Below are positions 52,511 to 60,548 of a stretch of 64,000 nucleotides of DNA, piece by piece (the first letter of the stretch is position 1; the number at the start of each line of letters is the position of its first letter). Made by a program: the position numbers and the translations under genes. The stretch is taken from NCBI GenBank assembly GCA_964621605.1, contig CAZUMJ010000005.1, forward strand, positions 1 to 64,000, read 5' to 3'. The notes below the pieces were generated by a model that worked only from the letters and a program-made list of their open reading frames with translations, was not told the origin of the DNA and did no database searches. This stretch comes from CAZUMJ01 sp964621605. Its GTDB lineage: Bacteria; Actinomycetota; Acidimicrobiia; Acidimicrobiales; Iamiaceae.

Positions 52511-53308
52511 ATGGCCGATTTCACCGCCAAGGACGTGCAGGCCCTGCGCCAGGCCACCGGCGCCGGGATGATGGATGCCAAGAAGGCCCTGCAAGAGAAC
52601 GACGGCGATCTCGACGCCGCGAAGAAGTGGCTGCGCGAGAAGGGTCTGGCGAAGGCAGCCGGCCGTACCGACCGTGACAACAGCCAGGGCTCTGTCGCCG
52701 TGGCCTCCGCTGGGAGTGCTGCTGCGATCGTCGAGCTCAAGTGCGAGACCGACTTCGTCGCCAAGTCCGACCAGTTCGCCGGGCTCGTGCAAGACCTCGC
52801 CGACCTCGTCGCCAAGGGCGGCGAGGGGGCTGTTGAGCAGCGTCGCGACGCGATCGACGACCTGAAGGTCACCCTGAAGGAGAACATCGAGCTCGGCCGG
52901 GTGGTGTATGTCGAGGGCGCCGACGGCAACGTGGTCGACACCTACCTCCACCGTCAGGACGGTCGTGGCGTGAACGGCGTCATCGTGGAGCTGGCTGGCG
53001 GCGACGCCGACCTCGCGCACGACATCGCGGTCCACATCGCGTTCACGAAGCCGAGCCACTTGCGTCGTGAGGACGTGCCTGCCGCCGAGGTCGACGAAGA
53101 GCGCGACACGCTCACCAACATCACACGCGCCGAGGGCAAGCCCGAGGCCGCCCTCGAAAAGATCGTCACCGGGCGTCTTTCTGCTTGGTACGCGGAGCGT
53201 GTGCTCCTCGAGCAGAAGTTCGTCAAGGACGAGAAGCAGACGATCGAGGCGTTGTTGGGTGCCGACCGCGCGCTGGTTCGCTTCGCGCAGGTCGTCATCG
53301 GCAGCTGA
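52511..53308 (+). CDS. tsf: Elongation factor Ts
   Basis: 265 residues: MADFTAKDVQALRQATGAGM, MDAKKALQENDGDLDAAKKW (UBA-like N domain), AIVELKCETDFVAKSDQF (the conserved contact with EF-Tu) and HIAFTKPSHL. It is the nucleotide exchange factor for EF-Tu. ATG at 52511 chosen because the GTG four codons upstream overlaps the rpsB stop and family members start MADFTA. Confidence 0.97.
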   Translation: MADFTAKDVQALRQATGAGMMDAKKALQENDGDLDAAKKWLREKGLAKAAGRTDRDNSQGSVAVASAGSAAAIVELKCETDFVAKSDQFAGLVQDLADLVAKGGEGAVEQRRDAIDDLKVTLKENIELGRVVYVEGADGNVVDTYLHRQDGRGVNGVIVELAGGDADLAHDIAVHIAFTKPSHLRREDVPAAEVDEERDTLTNITRAEGKPEAALEKIVTGRLSAWYAERVLLEQKFVKDEKQTIEALLGADRALVRFAQVVIGS

Positions 53309-53315
53309 GCTCGCC

Positions 53316-54080
53316 GTGGCTGACGCGACAAGCTCTCCCGCCGCTGGTTCGACGTCGGCATCGTCCCCGCGTTGGCAGCGGGTGTTGCTGAAGCTCTCCG
53401 GCGAGGCATTCGCCGGAGAGCGGGGCTACGGCATCGACGGCGATGTCGTCGAGCGCCTTGCCGCAGACGTGGTGGCGGTGCGTCAAGACCTCGGGGTCGA
53501 TGTCGCCATCGTGGTCGGCGCGGGCAACATCTGGCGTGGCATGACCGGCGCGGGCGCGGGCATGGACCGCGCGCAGGCCGACTACATGGGCATGCTCGCG
53601 ACAGTCATCAACAGCCTCGCCCTGCAAGACCTCCTGGAGCGCCTCGGGCAGCCCACCCGGGTGCAGAGCGCGATCCACATGGCCCAGGTGGCAGAGCCCT
53701 ACATCCGGCGGCGCGCGATTCGCCACCTCGAGAAGGGGCGGGTCGTGATCTTCGCCGGGGGGACGGGGAACCCGTTCTTCACGACCGACACGACCGCGGC
53801 GCTGCGGGCGGTCGAGATCGAGGCGGGCGCCCTGTTGAAGGGCAGCCATTCCGGTACCGACGGCATCTACACCGACGACCCGCGCCGCAACCCCGAGGCC
53901 ACCAAGCTCGACCATGTGTCGTACCTCGACGTGCTCAACCAGGGGCTGCGCGCGATGGACTCGACCGCGATCACCCTCTGCATGGACAACAACCTGCCGA
54001 TCGTGATGTTCGACCTCATGGGCGAAGGAAACCTGCGGTCCATCCTCGAGGGTCAGTCGATAGGTACCCTGGTCTCCTAG
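53316..54080 (+). CDS. pyrH: UMP kinase
   Basis: 254 residues. It starts with an ~18-residue Ser/Ala-rich extension, then WQRVLLKLSGEAFAGERGYG, VVGAGNIWRG, VIFAGGTGNPFFTTDTTAALRA, KGSHSGTDGIYTDDPRRNP and NLPIVMFDLM, the amino-acid-kinase fold of bacterial UMP kinase. Makes UDP for nucleotide synthesis. GTG start seven bases after the tsf stop, no clear ribosome binding site, likely coupled. Confidence 0.96.
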   Translation: MADATSSPAAGSTSASSPRWQRVLLKLSGEAFAGERGYGIDGDVVERLAADVVAVRQDLGVDVAIVVGAGNIWRGMTGAGAGMDRAQADYMGMLATVINSLALQDLLERLGQPTRVQSAIHMAQVAEPYIRRRAIRHLEKGRVVIFAGGTGNPFFTTDTTAALRAVEIEAGALLKGSHSGTDGIYTDDPRRNPEATKLDHVSYLDVLNQGLRAMDSTAITLCMDNNLPIVMFDLMGEGNLRSILEGQSIGTLVS

Positions 54081-54125
54081 GCGGACCACGCCGTCCCGAT
54101 CCCCTTCTCTGGAGAGCCCCACGTC

Positions 54126-54695
54126 ATGAGCGCCGAGATGATCTCGCTGATCCTCGACGACACCACCACCAAGATGGCGAAGGCGGTGGCACACGCCCGT
54201 GAGGAGTTCGCCGGCATCCGCACCGGTCGCGCCGCGCCGGGGCTTGTCGAGAAGATTCCTGTCGAGTACTACGGCGCCGAGACGCCGTTGCAGCAGATCG
54301 CCGGCTTCTCGGTTCCCGAGGCCCGCCTGCTCGTGATCTCGCCTTACGACAAGGGTTCGATGGGCGCCATCGAGAAGGCGTTGCGCAACTCAGACCTGGG
54401 TCTCAACCCCAGCAACGATGGGCACGTCATCCGCCTCACCTTCCCTCCGTTGACGGCCGAGCGCCGTAAGGACCTCGTGAAGGTGGTCAAGAACATGGCA
54501 GAAGAGGGTCGTGTCGCGGTGCGTAACCTTCGGCGAGCGGCACGCCACGAGCTCGACGGCCTTGCGAGCGACGGTGACGTCTCCGAGGACGACATCGCCC
54601 GTGCCGAGAAGGACCTCGACAAGATCACCCACGCCCAGGAATCGCAGATCGATCAGGCGCTCGAGGCGAAGGAGCGCGAGCTGCTCGAAGATTGA
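54126..54695 (+). CDS. frr: Ribosome recycling factor
   Basis: 189 residues with the RRF helical hairpin: MAKAVAHAREEFAGIRTGRA at the N-terminus, VEYYGAETPLQQIAGFSVPE, LTAERRKDLVKVVKNMAEEG and VRNLRRAARHELD. It splits ribosomes after termination together with EF-G. ATG with a GGAGAG ribosome binding site. Confidence 0.97.
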   Translation: MSAEMISLILDDTTTKMAKAVAHAREEFAGIRTGRAAPGLVEKIPVEYYGAETPLQQIAGFSVPEARLLVISPYDKGSMGAIEKALRNSDLGLNPSNDGHVIRLTFPPLTAERRKDLVKVVKNMAEEGRVAVRNLRRAARHELDGLASDGDVSEDDIARAEKDLDKITHAQESQIDQALEAKERELLED

Positions 54696-54734
54696 GCAGC
54701 GCCGCACCCTTTCCGCGCCACCAGGAGGCCACCC

Positions 54735-56315
54735 ATGGACGATCGTTACGGACACCCACCGGCAGATGACGGCTCGAAGAACTCGACCGAGGGCGTGCGC
54801 ATCATCGGCGCAGAAGAGGCCGCCGAGGCGCTCGAGCGGGGCGACGTCGCCGAGCGACTGTCGGAGCGGGAGCAGCGCCCCAGCCCGCGCCCGGCTGCGG
54901 TCGAGGGTGAGCGACCGTCGTTGCGCTTCCCGCTCGCTGCCGATGCCGACCCGACCGGCGTGTTCCGTCCGCCGGTGATCCCGGCCGACCTGCCTGGCAG
55001 CGTCCGCTCGCAGGGGCCTGCCAGCGAGCCTGTCGACCTTCCGCCGTGGACCGACCCGCCCACGGGAGAGGTGCCAGCGGTGCTGCTGCGCGACGACAAC
55101 GAGGGCGACGACCTCGATGCCTGGTCGTCGTTCGCGGCGTCGCCCCCACGCTGGCAGGGGAGCGACGACGACTGGGATGACTCGTTCGACGCGTCCTCCC
55201 TCGGTGACGACGAGACCCGTGTCGGTGCGCTCGACGAACGTGACCGGCCGCTTCCGACCGACCTGTTCGACTTCCCAGAGCTCGATGACGAACCGAGCGA
55301 CGTGCCGTTCGTGGCGTTCCCGTCCCGCACCCGCCTCACCATCGAGCCAGACGATTCGCTCGACGCCACCTACGACGAGGTGGCGCTGGGCGCCGACGCA
55401 GGCGACGAGGTCGAGGCGAGCCCGGCTCGGGTCGTGCGGCGACGTGTCGGGGCGCCGGGCTCGGCGCGCAGCGAGCAACGCGGGCTCGGCTCAGCCGCGC
55501 AGGCCGGCCGCGACATCCCGACCGCCATCGTCGCCGGTGGTGCCATCGGCCTGGCGGCGCTGGTGCTGTTCGCGCTCGGATCGGTCACCGCGACCGCCCT
55601 GGTGGTGGTGATCCTCGGCCTCTGCGCAGGTGAGTTCTTCGGTGCGGTGCAGCGTGGTGGCGCCCGGCCGGCGGCGCTGCTCGGCCTCGTCGCGAGCGTG
55701 GCGTTCCCGCTGGCGGTGTACTGGCGAGGCGAACCGGCCTTCGCGGTCATGGGCGCCCTAACCGTGGTGTTCACGCTGTTGTGGTTCATGACCGGTGCCG
55801 GGCGTGACGCACCGGTGCTCGAAGGCGTCGGCATCACGCTGTTCGGTGTGGCCTGGATCGGCGTGCTCGGGTCGTTCGCCACCCTCATGCTGCGCGCTCC
55901 CGACGGGCGAGGCATGGTCCTCGCCGCGATCCTCGTGACGGTGGCGTACGACGTGGCGGCGTTCTTCGTCGGTCGTGGCTGGGGGAGCAGGCCGATCTCG
56001 TCGATCAGCCCCAACAAGACGGTGGCGGGCTTGCTCGGCGGCGCCGCGGGGGCGGTCCTGATGGGTGTGTTCGTCAGCCTCGTGAAGCTTGGCGCGTTCC
56101 ACCACCTGCAGTACGGGCTGATCCTTGGCCTGGTGGTGGCGGTCGTCGCGCCCCTCGGTGACCTCTGCGAGTCGATGATCAAGCGTGATCTCGGTGTCAA
56201 GGACATGGGCTCGGTCATCCCGGGCCACGGCGGCATGCTCGACCGTTTCGACGCGCTGCTGTTCGTGCTCCCGGCGACCTACTACCTGATCGTCGCCTGC
56301 CACCTCGTCCCGTGA
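54735..56315 (+). CDS. cdsA: Phosphatidate cytidylyltransferase with long acidic N-terminus
   Basis: 526 residues. The C-terminal half is the usual multi-span CdsA, with the signature around SISPNKTVAGLLGGAAGAVL, GDLCESMIKRDLGVKDMGSV and IPGHGGMLDRFDALLF. It makes CDP-diacylglycerol for phospholipids. The first ~250 residues are acidic and low in complexity but contain segments such as STEGVRIIGAEEAAEALERG and LPPWTDPPTGEVPAVLL that look conserved rather than random. Ordinary CdsA is about 270-300 residues. ATG with a CCAGGAGG ribosome binding site. Confidence 0.93.
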   Translation: MDDRYGHPPADDGSKNSTEGVRIIGAEEAAEALERGDVAERLSEREQRPSPRPAAVEGERPSLRFPLAADADPTGVFRPPVIPADLPGSVRSQGPASEPVDLPPWTDPPTGEVPAVLLRDDNEGDDLDAWSSFAASPPRWQGSDDDWDDSFDASSLGDDETRVGALDERDRPLPTDLFDFPELDDEPSDVPFVAFPSRTRLTIEPDDSLDATYDEVALGADAGDEVEASPARVVRRRVGAPGSARSEQRGLGSAAQAGRDIPTAIVAGGAIGLAALVLFALGSVTATALVVVILGLCAGEFFGAVQRGGARPAALLGLVASVAFPLAVYWRGEPAFAVMGALTVVFTLLWFMTGAGRDAPVLEGVGITLFGVAWIGVLGSFATLMLRAPDGRGMVLAAILVTVAYDVAAFFVGRGWGSRPISSISPNKTVAGLLGGAAGAVLMGVFVSLVKLGAFHHLQYGLILGLVVAVVAPLGDLCESMIKRDLGVKDMGSVIPGHGGMLDRFDALLFVLPATYYLIVACHLVP

Positions 56316-56346
56316 CGCTGATGGTGCCGGGGGAGGCGCGTCCCCG

Positions 56347-57570
56347 TTGACTGTCACCGTCGCGCTGGCCGGATCGACCGGTTCGATCGGCACGCAGACC
56401 ATCGATGTCGTGCGGGCGGAGCCCGACCGCTTCCGCATCGTGGCGTTGGGGGCCAGTGGCCGAAACCCTGAGGTGCTTGCGGCGCAGGCGCGTGAGGTCG
56501 AGGCACGTGTGGTCGCGGTGAGCGATGGCACGGCGGTGGCACGCCTGCGCGAGCTCCTGCCCGCATCGGTCGAGGTTCGTGGCGGCGACGATGCCATGGC
56601 GAGCCTTGGAGCCGAGGCGGAGGTGTGCGTGAACGGCGTCGTCGGGTTCGCTGGCCTTCCGGTCACCCTTGCGACGTTGCAGGCCGGTCGCCGCCTGGGC
56701 CTGGCGAACAAGGAGTCGCTCGTGGCGGCCGGGCCCGTGGTGCAGGTCGCCCGCCGGACGCCGGGGGCGGAGATCATCCCGGTCGACAGCGAGCACGCGG
56801 CGCTGCACCAGTGCCTCCGTTCGGGGGGCACCCACGACGGTGTGGGGTGTCGCACGGGTGAGGCGGGGGTGCCCCGACGCGTCGCCAAGCTCGTGCTCAC
56901 GGCCAGCGGTGGGCCTTTCCGTGGCCGAAGCCGAAGCGACCTGGCCACGGTGACGGTCGAGGAGGCGCTCGCCCATCCCACCTGGGCCATGGGACCGAAG
57001 ATCACGGTCGACTCGTCGACCCTCATGAACAAGGGCCTCGAGGTCATCGAGGCCCACGAGCTGTTCGGCCCGCCGGCGGGCGAAGCCGGGGTCGGGGTGG
57101 GTCTCGACGACATCGATGTCGTCGTGCACCCGCAATCGATCGTCCACTCGATGGTGACCTATGACGACGCGTCGACGATCGCCCAGCTCTCCTCGCCCGA
57201 CATGCGTCTCCCGATCGGGTACGCGCTGGCGTGGCCCGACCGGCTCGGCACGCCGTTCGGCGCGATCGACTGGCAAACCCTGGGCAGGCTCGACTTCGAG
57301 CCACCCGACCGTGAAGCCTTTCCGTGCCTCGACCTGGCGTACGAGGCGGCTCGCCGTGGCGGGACGGCACCTGCGTGGCTGAATGCCGCGAACGAGGTGG
57401 TGGTGGCGGCGTTCCTTGCCGGGAAGATCGCGTGGAATGCCATCGCGGAGGTTCTGTCCGACGTCCTGGTCCGGCATGATGGGACCGCCGCCGATTCGCT
57501 GGACGCGGTGGTCGACGTCGACCATCGTGCCCGCCGAGAGGCGGCCGCGCTCGTCGCCCGGCGGGCATGA
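56347..57570 (+). CDS. dxr: 1-deoxy-D-xylulose 5-phosphate reductoisomerase
   Basis: 407 residues. The NADPH site is VALAGSTGSIGTQTIDVV, followed by ALGASGRNPEVLAAQA, GLANKESLVAAGP, PVDSEHAALHQCLRSG, KLVLTASGGPFRG, HPTWAMGPKITVDSSTLMNK and HPQSIVHSMV, all DXR hallmarks. First committed step of the MEP isoprenoid pathway, and ispG lies two genes downstream. The start is TTG at 56347; the usual DXR N-terminus begins here and no in-frame ATG or GTG is closer. An upstream GGGGAGG is a plausible ribosome binding site. Confidence 0.96.
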   Translation: MTVTVALAGSTGSIGTQTIDVVRAEPDRFRIVALGASGRNPEVLAAQAREVEARVVAVSDGTAVARLRELLPASVEVRGGDDAMASLGAEAEVCVNGVVGFAGLPVTLATLQAGRRLGLANKESLVAAGPVVQVARRTPGAEIIPVDSEHAALHQCLRSGGTHDGVGCRTGEAGVPRRVAKLVLTASGGPFRGRSRSDLATVTVEEALAHPTWAMGPKITVDSSTLMNKGLEVIEAHELFGPPAGEAGVGVGLDDIDVVVHPQSIVHSMVTYDDASTIAQLSSPDMRLPIGYALAWPDRLGTPFGAIDWQTLGRLDFEPPDREAFPCLDLAYEAARRGGTAPAWLNAANEVVVAAFLAGKIAWNAIAEVLSDVLVRHDGTAADSLDAVVDVDHRARREAAALVARRA

Positions 57571-57625
57571 CCCACGCGAGCGGCGCGTCGTCGCTGCCTT
57601 GGCCGAGCCCGACCCAGGACGAGCA

Positions 57626-59143
57626 ATGACCGAGCTTCCTCCAGACTTCTCCTCTCCGGCGGGGGAGCCCGCGACGCACGATCAACCGGCGACGGCGTCC
57701 TCGCCGGTCGAGTCTCCTCCTGGTGCGACCGATTCCCAGTCGTTGCGGGCGGCGCTGCTGGTGCTCGGAGCGGCTCTGTTCACGTGGAAGTTCGGCTGGT
57801 GGGGCCTTGCCGTGCTCCTCGGGCTCGTGGTGATGATCACCCTGCACGAGCTCGGGCACTTCATCATGGCCAAACGCTCGGGCATGAAGGTCACCGAGTT
57901 CTTCTTGGGTTTCGGCCCCCGCATCTGGTCGGTCCAGCGAGGCGAGACCGAGTACGGCATCAAGGCGCTGCCGTTGGGCGCCTACGTCCGCATCATCGGC
58001 ATGAGCAGCGCTGAAGAGGTCGCGCCCGAAGACGAGGCGCGCACCTACCGTTCCAAGCCCTTCTGGCAGCGTTTCGGGGTGGCCGTCGCCGGCTCCACCA
58101 TGCACGGCATCCAAGCGTTGGTGCTGGTCTTCTTCTTGCTGGCGGTCGCCGGCATGCCGGGCGGAAGCGTGCTCGGGTCGACCGCAGAGCCGGCCGGCTG
58201 GAGCATCCGCGAGGTCGTGCCGAACTGCCCGGCAGCACAGGCGGGGTTGCAACCGGGCGATCGAGTGGTCTCGTTCCCGCGGAATGGCGTTGACGATTGG
58301 GACACGGCGGCGAGCTACATCCTCAACCATCCCGGCGAGACGATCGACATCGCGGTGGAGCGCGACGGGCAGCGCATCGAGCGTTCGATCCGCCTGGCGG
58401 TGCGGGCCGATCCCGACGCTGCGGGCGGCATCCCCGTTGGCACCCTGGGCGTCAGCCCTGACCTCGACTCGCAGCCCAACGAGCGCGTCGGTGTGCTCCA
58501 GGCGATCCCGCAGACCGTGCGTGAGGTCGGCAAGACCCTGCGGGCGAGCCTGGCGGGGCTCGCGTCGTTCGCGAAGCCGTCCACCGTGCGTGACTTCGGG
58601 CGGCAGGTTGTCAACGCCTCGTCAGATCGTGCCGCCGAGGAGCGTGCGAAGAAGCTGAGCGAGCAGGCGACCCCGACAACCGCACCCTCGGCCCCCTCCT
58701 CTACCGTTCCCGGCCCGTCGGCGTCGCACGATCCGCTGTTTCCCGACCAGACCGCCGCCGACAAGGCGTGCGCGGCCGCCATGGCGGCGGGCGCTGCGGG
58801 TGATGACCACGACCCCAACGCACGCCTCACCTCCATCGTGGGGGTCTTCCAGATGGGCAGGTCGCTGGGTCAGAGCGACGGGTGGCGTGCGGTGTTGGCA
58901 CTGCTCGCCGCGATCAACATCTTCATCGGGGTCTTCAACCTCTTGCCGTTGCCGATCCTCGACGGCGGCCACGTCGTGGTGGCGGTCTACGAGAAGGTGC
59001 AGGAGTGGCGCCACGGCATGAAGACGAGGTACTTCGCCGACATCACCCGGGCCATGCCGGTGGTGTATGTGTTCCTTGTGCTGTTCGGCCTCCTGGCGGT
59101 GACCACCATCTATCTGGACACCATGAACCCGATCGTGAATTGA
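57626..59143 (+). CDS. rseP: Site-2 protease RseP/RasP
   Basis: 505 residues, an intramembrane zinc metalloprotease. A disordered N-terminus of 45 residues precedes the first membrane helix with the HELGH zinc motif at 74-78, then a single PDZ domain (WSIREVVPNCPAAQAGLQPG) and a C-terminal membrane domain with FNLLPLPILDGGHVV holding the LDG motif. An Ala/Pro/Ser-rich insert of about 60 residues lies before the last helices, making it longer than most members. It cleaves anti-sigma factors in envelope signalling. ATG start. Confidence 0.95.
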   Translation: MTELPPDFSSPAGEPATHDQPATASSPVESPPGATDSQSLRAALLVLGAALFTWKFGWWGLAVLLGLVVMITLHELGHFIMAKRSGMKVTEFFLGFGPRIWSVQRGETEYGIKALPLGAYVRIIGMSSAEEVAPEDEARTYRSKPFWQRFGVAVAGSTMHGIQALVLVFFLLAVAGMPGGSVLGSTAEPAGWSIREVVPNCPAAQAGLQPGDRVVSFPRNGVDDWDTAASYILNHPGETIDIAVERDGQRIERSIRLAVRADPDAAGGIPVGTLGVSPDLDSQPNERVGVLQAIPQTVREVGKTLRASLAGLASFAKPSTVRDFGRQVVNASSDRAAEERAKKLSEQATPTTAPSAPSSTVPGPSASHDPLFPDQTAADKACAAAMAAGAAGDDHDPNARLTSIVGVFQMGRSLGQSDGWRAVLALLAAINIFIGVFNLLPLPILDGGHVVVAVYEKVQEWRHGMKTRYFADITRAMPVVYVFLVLFGLLAVTTIYLDTMNPIVN

Positions 59144-59149
59144 GCTGAG

Positions 59150-60397
59150 ATGGAAGCGCCCTCTTCGACCCGCTACCCCCGCCGGGTGACCCGGCAGATC
59201 GTGCTCGCGCACCGCCGCAACCCGGTGGCGGTGGGCGGCGATGCGCCGGTGAGCGTGCAGTCGATGACCACCACGAAGACGGCCGACGTCGAGGGTACCC
59301 TCCAGCAGATCTACGCCCTGTACGGGGCAGGCGCCGACATCGTGCGCTGTACCTGCAACGACCGTGAGGCCGCCGAGGGGCTGGCGCACATCGTGCCGCG
59401 GTCGCCCGTGCCGATCGTGGCCGACATCCACCACCAGTATCAGCGGGCGCTCGAAGCGCTCGAGGCGGGGGTGCACTGCCTGCGGCTGAACCCCGGCAAC
59501 ATCAAGAACCCGGCCCACATCAAGGCGGTGGCCAGCGAGGCACGCGACCGTGGCGTCCCGATCCGCATCGGGGTGAACGGCGGGTCGCTGCACCCCGACC
59601 TGTACAAGAAGTACGGCGATCGGGTCACCCCCGAGGCGATGGTCGAGTCCGCCATGGAGGAGCTCGCCTACTTCGAAGAGGTCGGCTTCACCGACGTCAA
59701 GATCTCGGTCAAGGCTTCGAGCGTGCCGCTGATGATCGAGGCGTACCGGCAGCTCTCCGAGGCGACCGACCACCCGCTGCACCTGGGCGTCACCGAGGCG
59801 GGTCCACCGCCCGCCGGTTTGCTGAAGGCCACGGCCGGTATCGCGACCCTGCTGGCCGAGGGCATCGGTGACACCATCCGCTACTCGCTGACCGCAGACC
59901 CCGTCGAGGAGGCGCGTGCAGGTCGGCAACTGCTCGAAGCCATGGGGTTACGTGAGCGCAAGGGCCTCGACCTGATCGCCTGCCCGTCGTGTGGGCGTGC
60001 CGAGATCGACGTCATCGACCTTGCCAAGCGTGCACAGGAGGCGCTCGACGACCGCAACCTGCCCCTTCAGGTCGCGGTGATGGGTTGTGTCGTGAACGGG
60101 CCGGGCGAGGCGCGCGACGCGGACCTCGGCATCGCCGGGGGCAACAAGCGGGGGCACCTGTTCGTGAAGGGCCAGAACGTCGCTGTCGTTCCCGAGGACG
60201 AGATGATCGAAGCGCTCGTCGATTGGGCGACGTTCATCGCGGAGCACGGAGTCGAGGCCGCGTTGGCACGCGTCGACACCGAGAAGGCGGCCCGAGCGGC
60301 GGCCCGAGATCGGTCGGCACTGCTCGAAGCGAAGGGCGCCGACGCGAACCATGCCGAAGAGCGCATCGAGCACATCCGGTCTGTCGGCGCAGACTGA
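59150..60397 (+). CDS. ispG: 4-hydroxy-3-methylbut-2-enyl diphosphate synthase (flavodoxin/ferredoxin)
   Basis: 415 residues. TIM-barrel N-terminus (VSVQSMTTTKTADVEGTL, IVRCTCNDREAA, PIVADIHHQYQRALEALEAG, CLRLNPGNIKNP) and the Fe-S domain with CPSCGRAEID and CVVNGPGEARDADLG, so all three cluster cysteines and the glutamate are present. Sixth (penultimate) step of the MEP pathway. ATG six bases after rseP. The C-terminus has a ~30-residue basic/acidic tail. Confidence 0.97.
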   Translation: MEAPSSTRYPRRVTRQIVLAHRRNPVAVGGDAPVSVQSMTTTKTADVEGTLQQIYALYGAGADIVRCTCNDREAAEGLAHIVPRSPVPIVADIHHQYQRALEALEAGVHCLRLNPGNIKNPAHIKAVASEARDRGVPIRIGVNGGSLHPDLYKKYGDRVTPEAMVESAMEELAYFEEVGFTDVKISVKASSVPLMIEAYRQLSEATDHPLHLGVTEAGPPPAGLLKATAGIATLLAEGIGDTIRYSLTADPVEEARAGRQLLEAMGLRERKGLDLIACPSCGRAEIDVIDLAKRAQEALDDRNLPLQVAVMGCVVNGPGEARDADLGIAGGNKRGHLFVKGQNVAVVPEDEMIEALVDWATFIAEHGVEAALARVDTEKAARAAARDRSALLEAKGADANHAEERIEHIRSVGAD

Positions 60398-60446
60398 CGT
60401 TCTCGCGTGCCACGGCACGCGACAAGACGCATCACCGCAGGTCAAA

Positions 60447-60459
60447 GGCCCTAAGGGCC
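60447..60459 (+). terminator. Hairpin after ispG
   Basis: GGCCC-TAA-GGGCC, 49 bases after the ispG stop, at the end of the long rpsB-ispG operon. No T-run. Confidence 0.4.
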
Positions 60460-60479
60460 GGCGTCGCTCGCTGCATTTC

Positions 60480-60493
60480 TGAAACGTGTTCTA
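60480..60493 (+). promoter_or_regulatory. KstR-type operator
   Basis: TGAAACGTGTTCTA matches TNNAACNNGTTNNA at every defined position, the consensus known for KstR, the TetR repressor of cholesterol catabolism in Mycobacterium and Rhodococcus. It overlaps the TAGAGT -10 box (60492-60497) of the downstream gene set by two bases, so binding would block transcription. A TetR gene with a KstR-like HTH is in the same cluster at 62789. Confidence 0.75.
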
Positions 60494-60497
60494 GAGT
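60492..60497 (+). promoter_or_regulatory. -10 box of the acyl-CoA dehydrogenase operon
   Basis: TAGAGT, partly inside the KstR-type operator. Six bases further on stands GTG at 60504, so the transcript probably starts there. I see no clear -35. Confidence 0.55.
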
Positions 60498-60503
60498 ACG
60501 ACC

Positions 60504-60548
60504 GTGGACGTGCAGGGGGATCACCAGCACCGAACGGGGCACGCGTGA
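60504..60548 (+). CDS. Putative 14-residue leaderless leader peptide
   Basis: GTG at 60504 follows TAGAGT by six bases and opens a 14-codon frame, MDVQGDHQHRTGHA, rich in histidine (3 of 14). Its stop TGA at 60546-60548 overlaps the GTG start of the acyl-CoA dehydrogenase (60545) in the classic GTGA arrangement. It may serve translational coupling from a leaderless mRNA. It is too short to judge by coding statistics and may be chance. Confidence 0.35.
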   Translation: MDVQGDHQHRTGHA

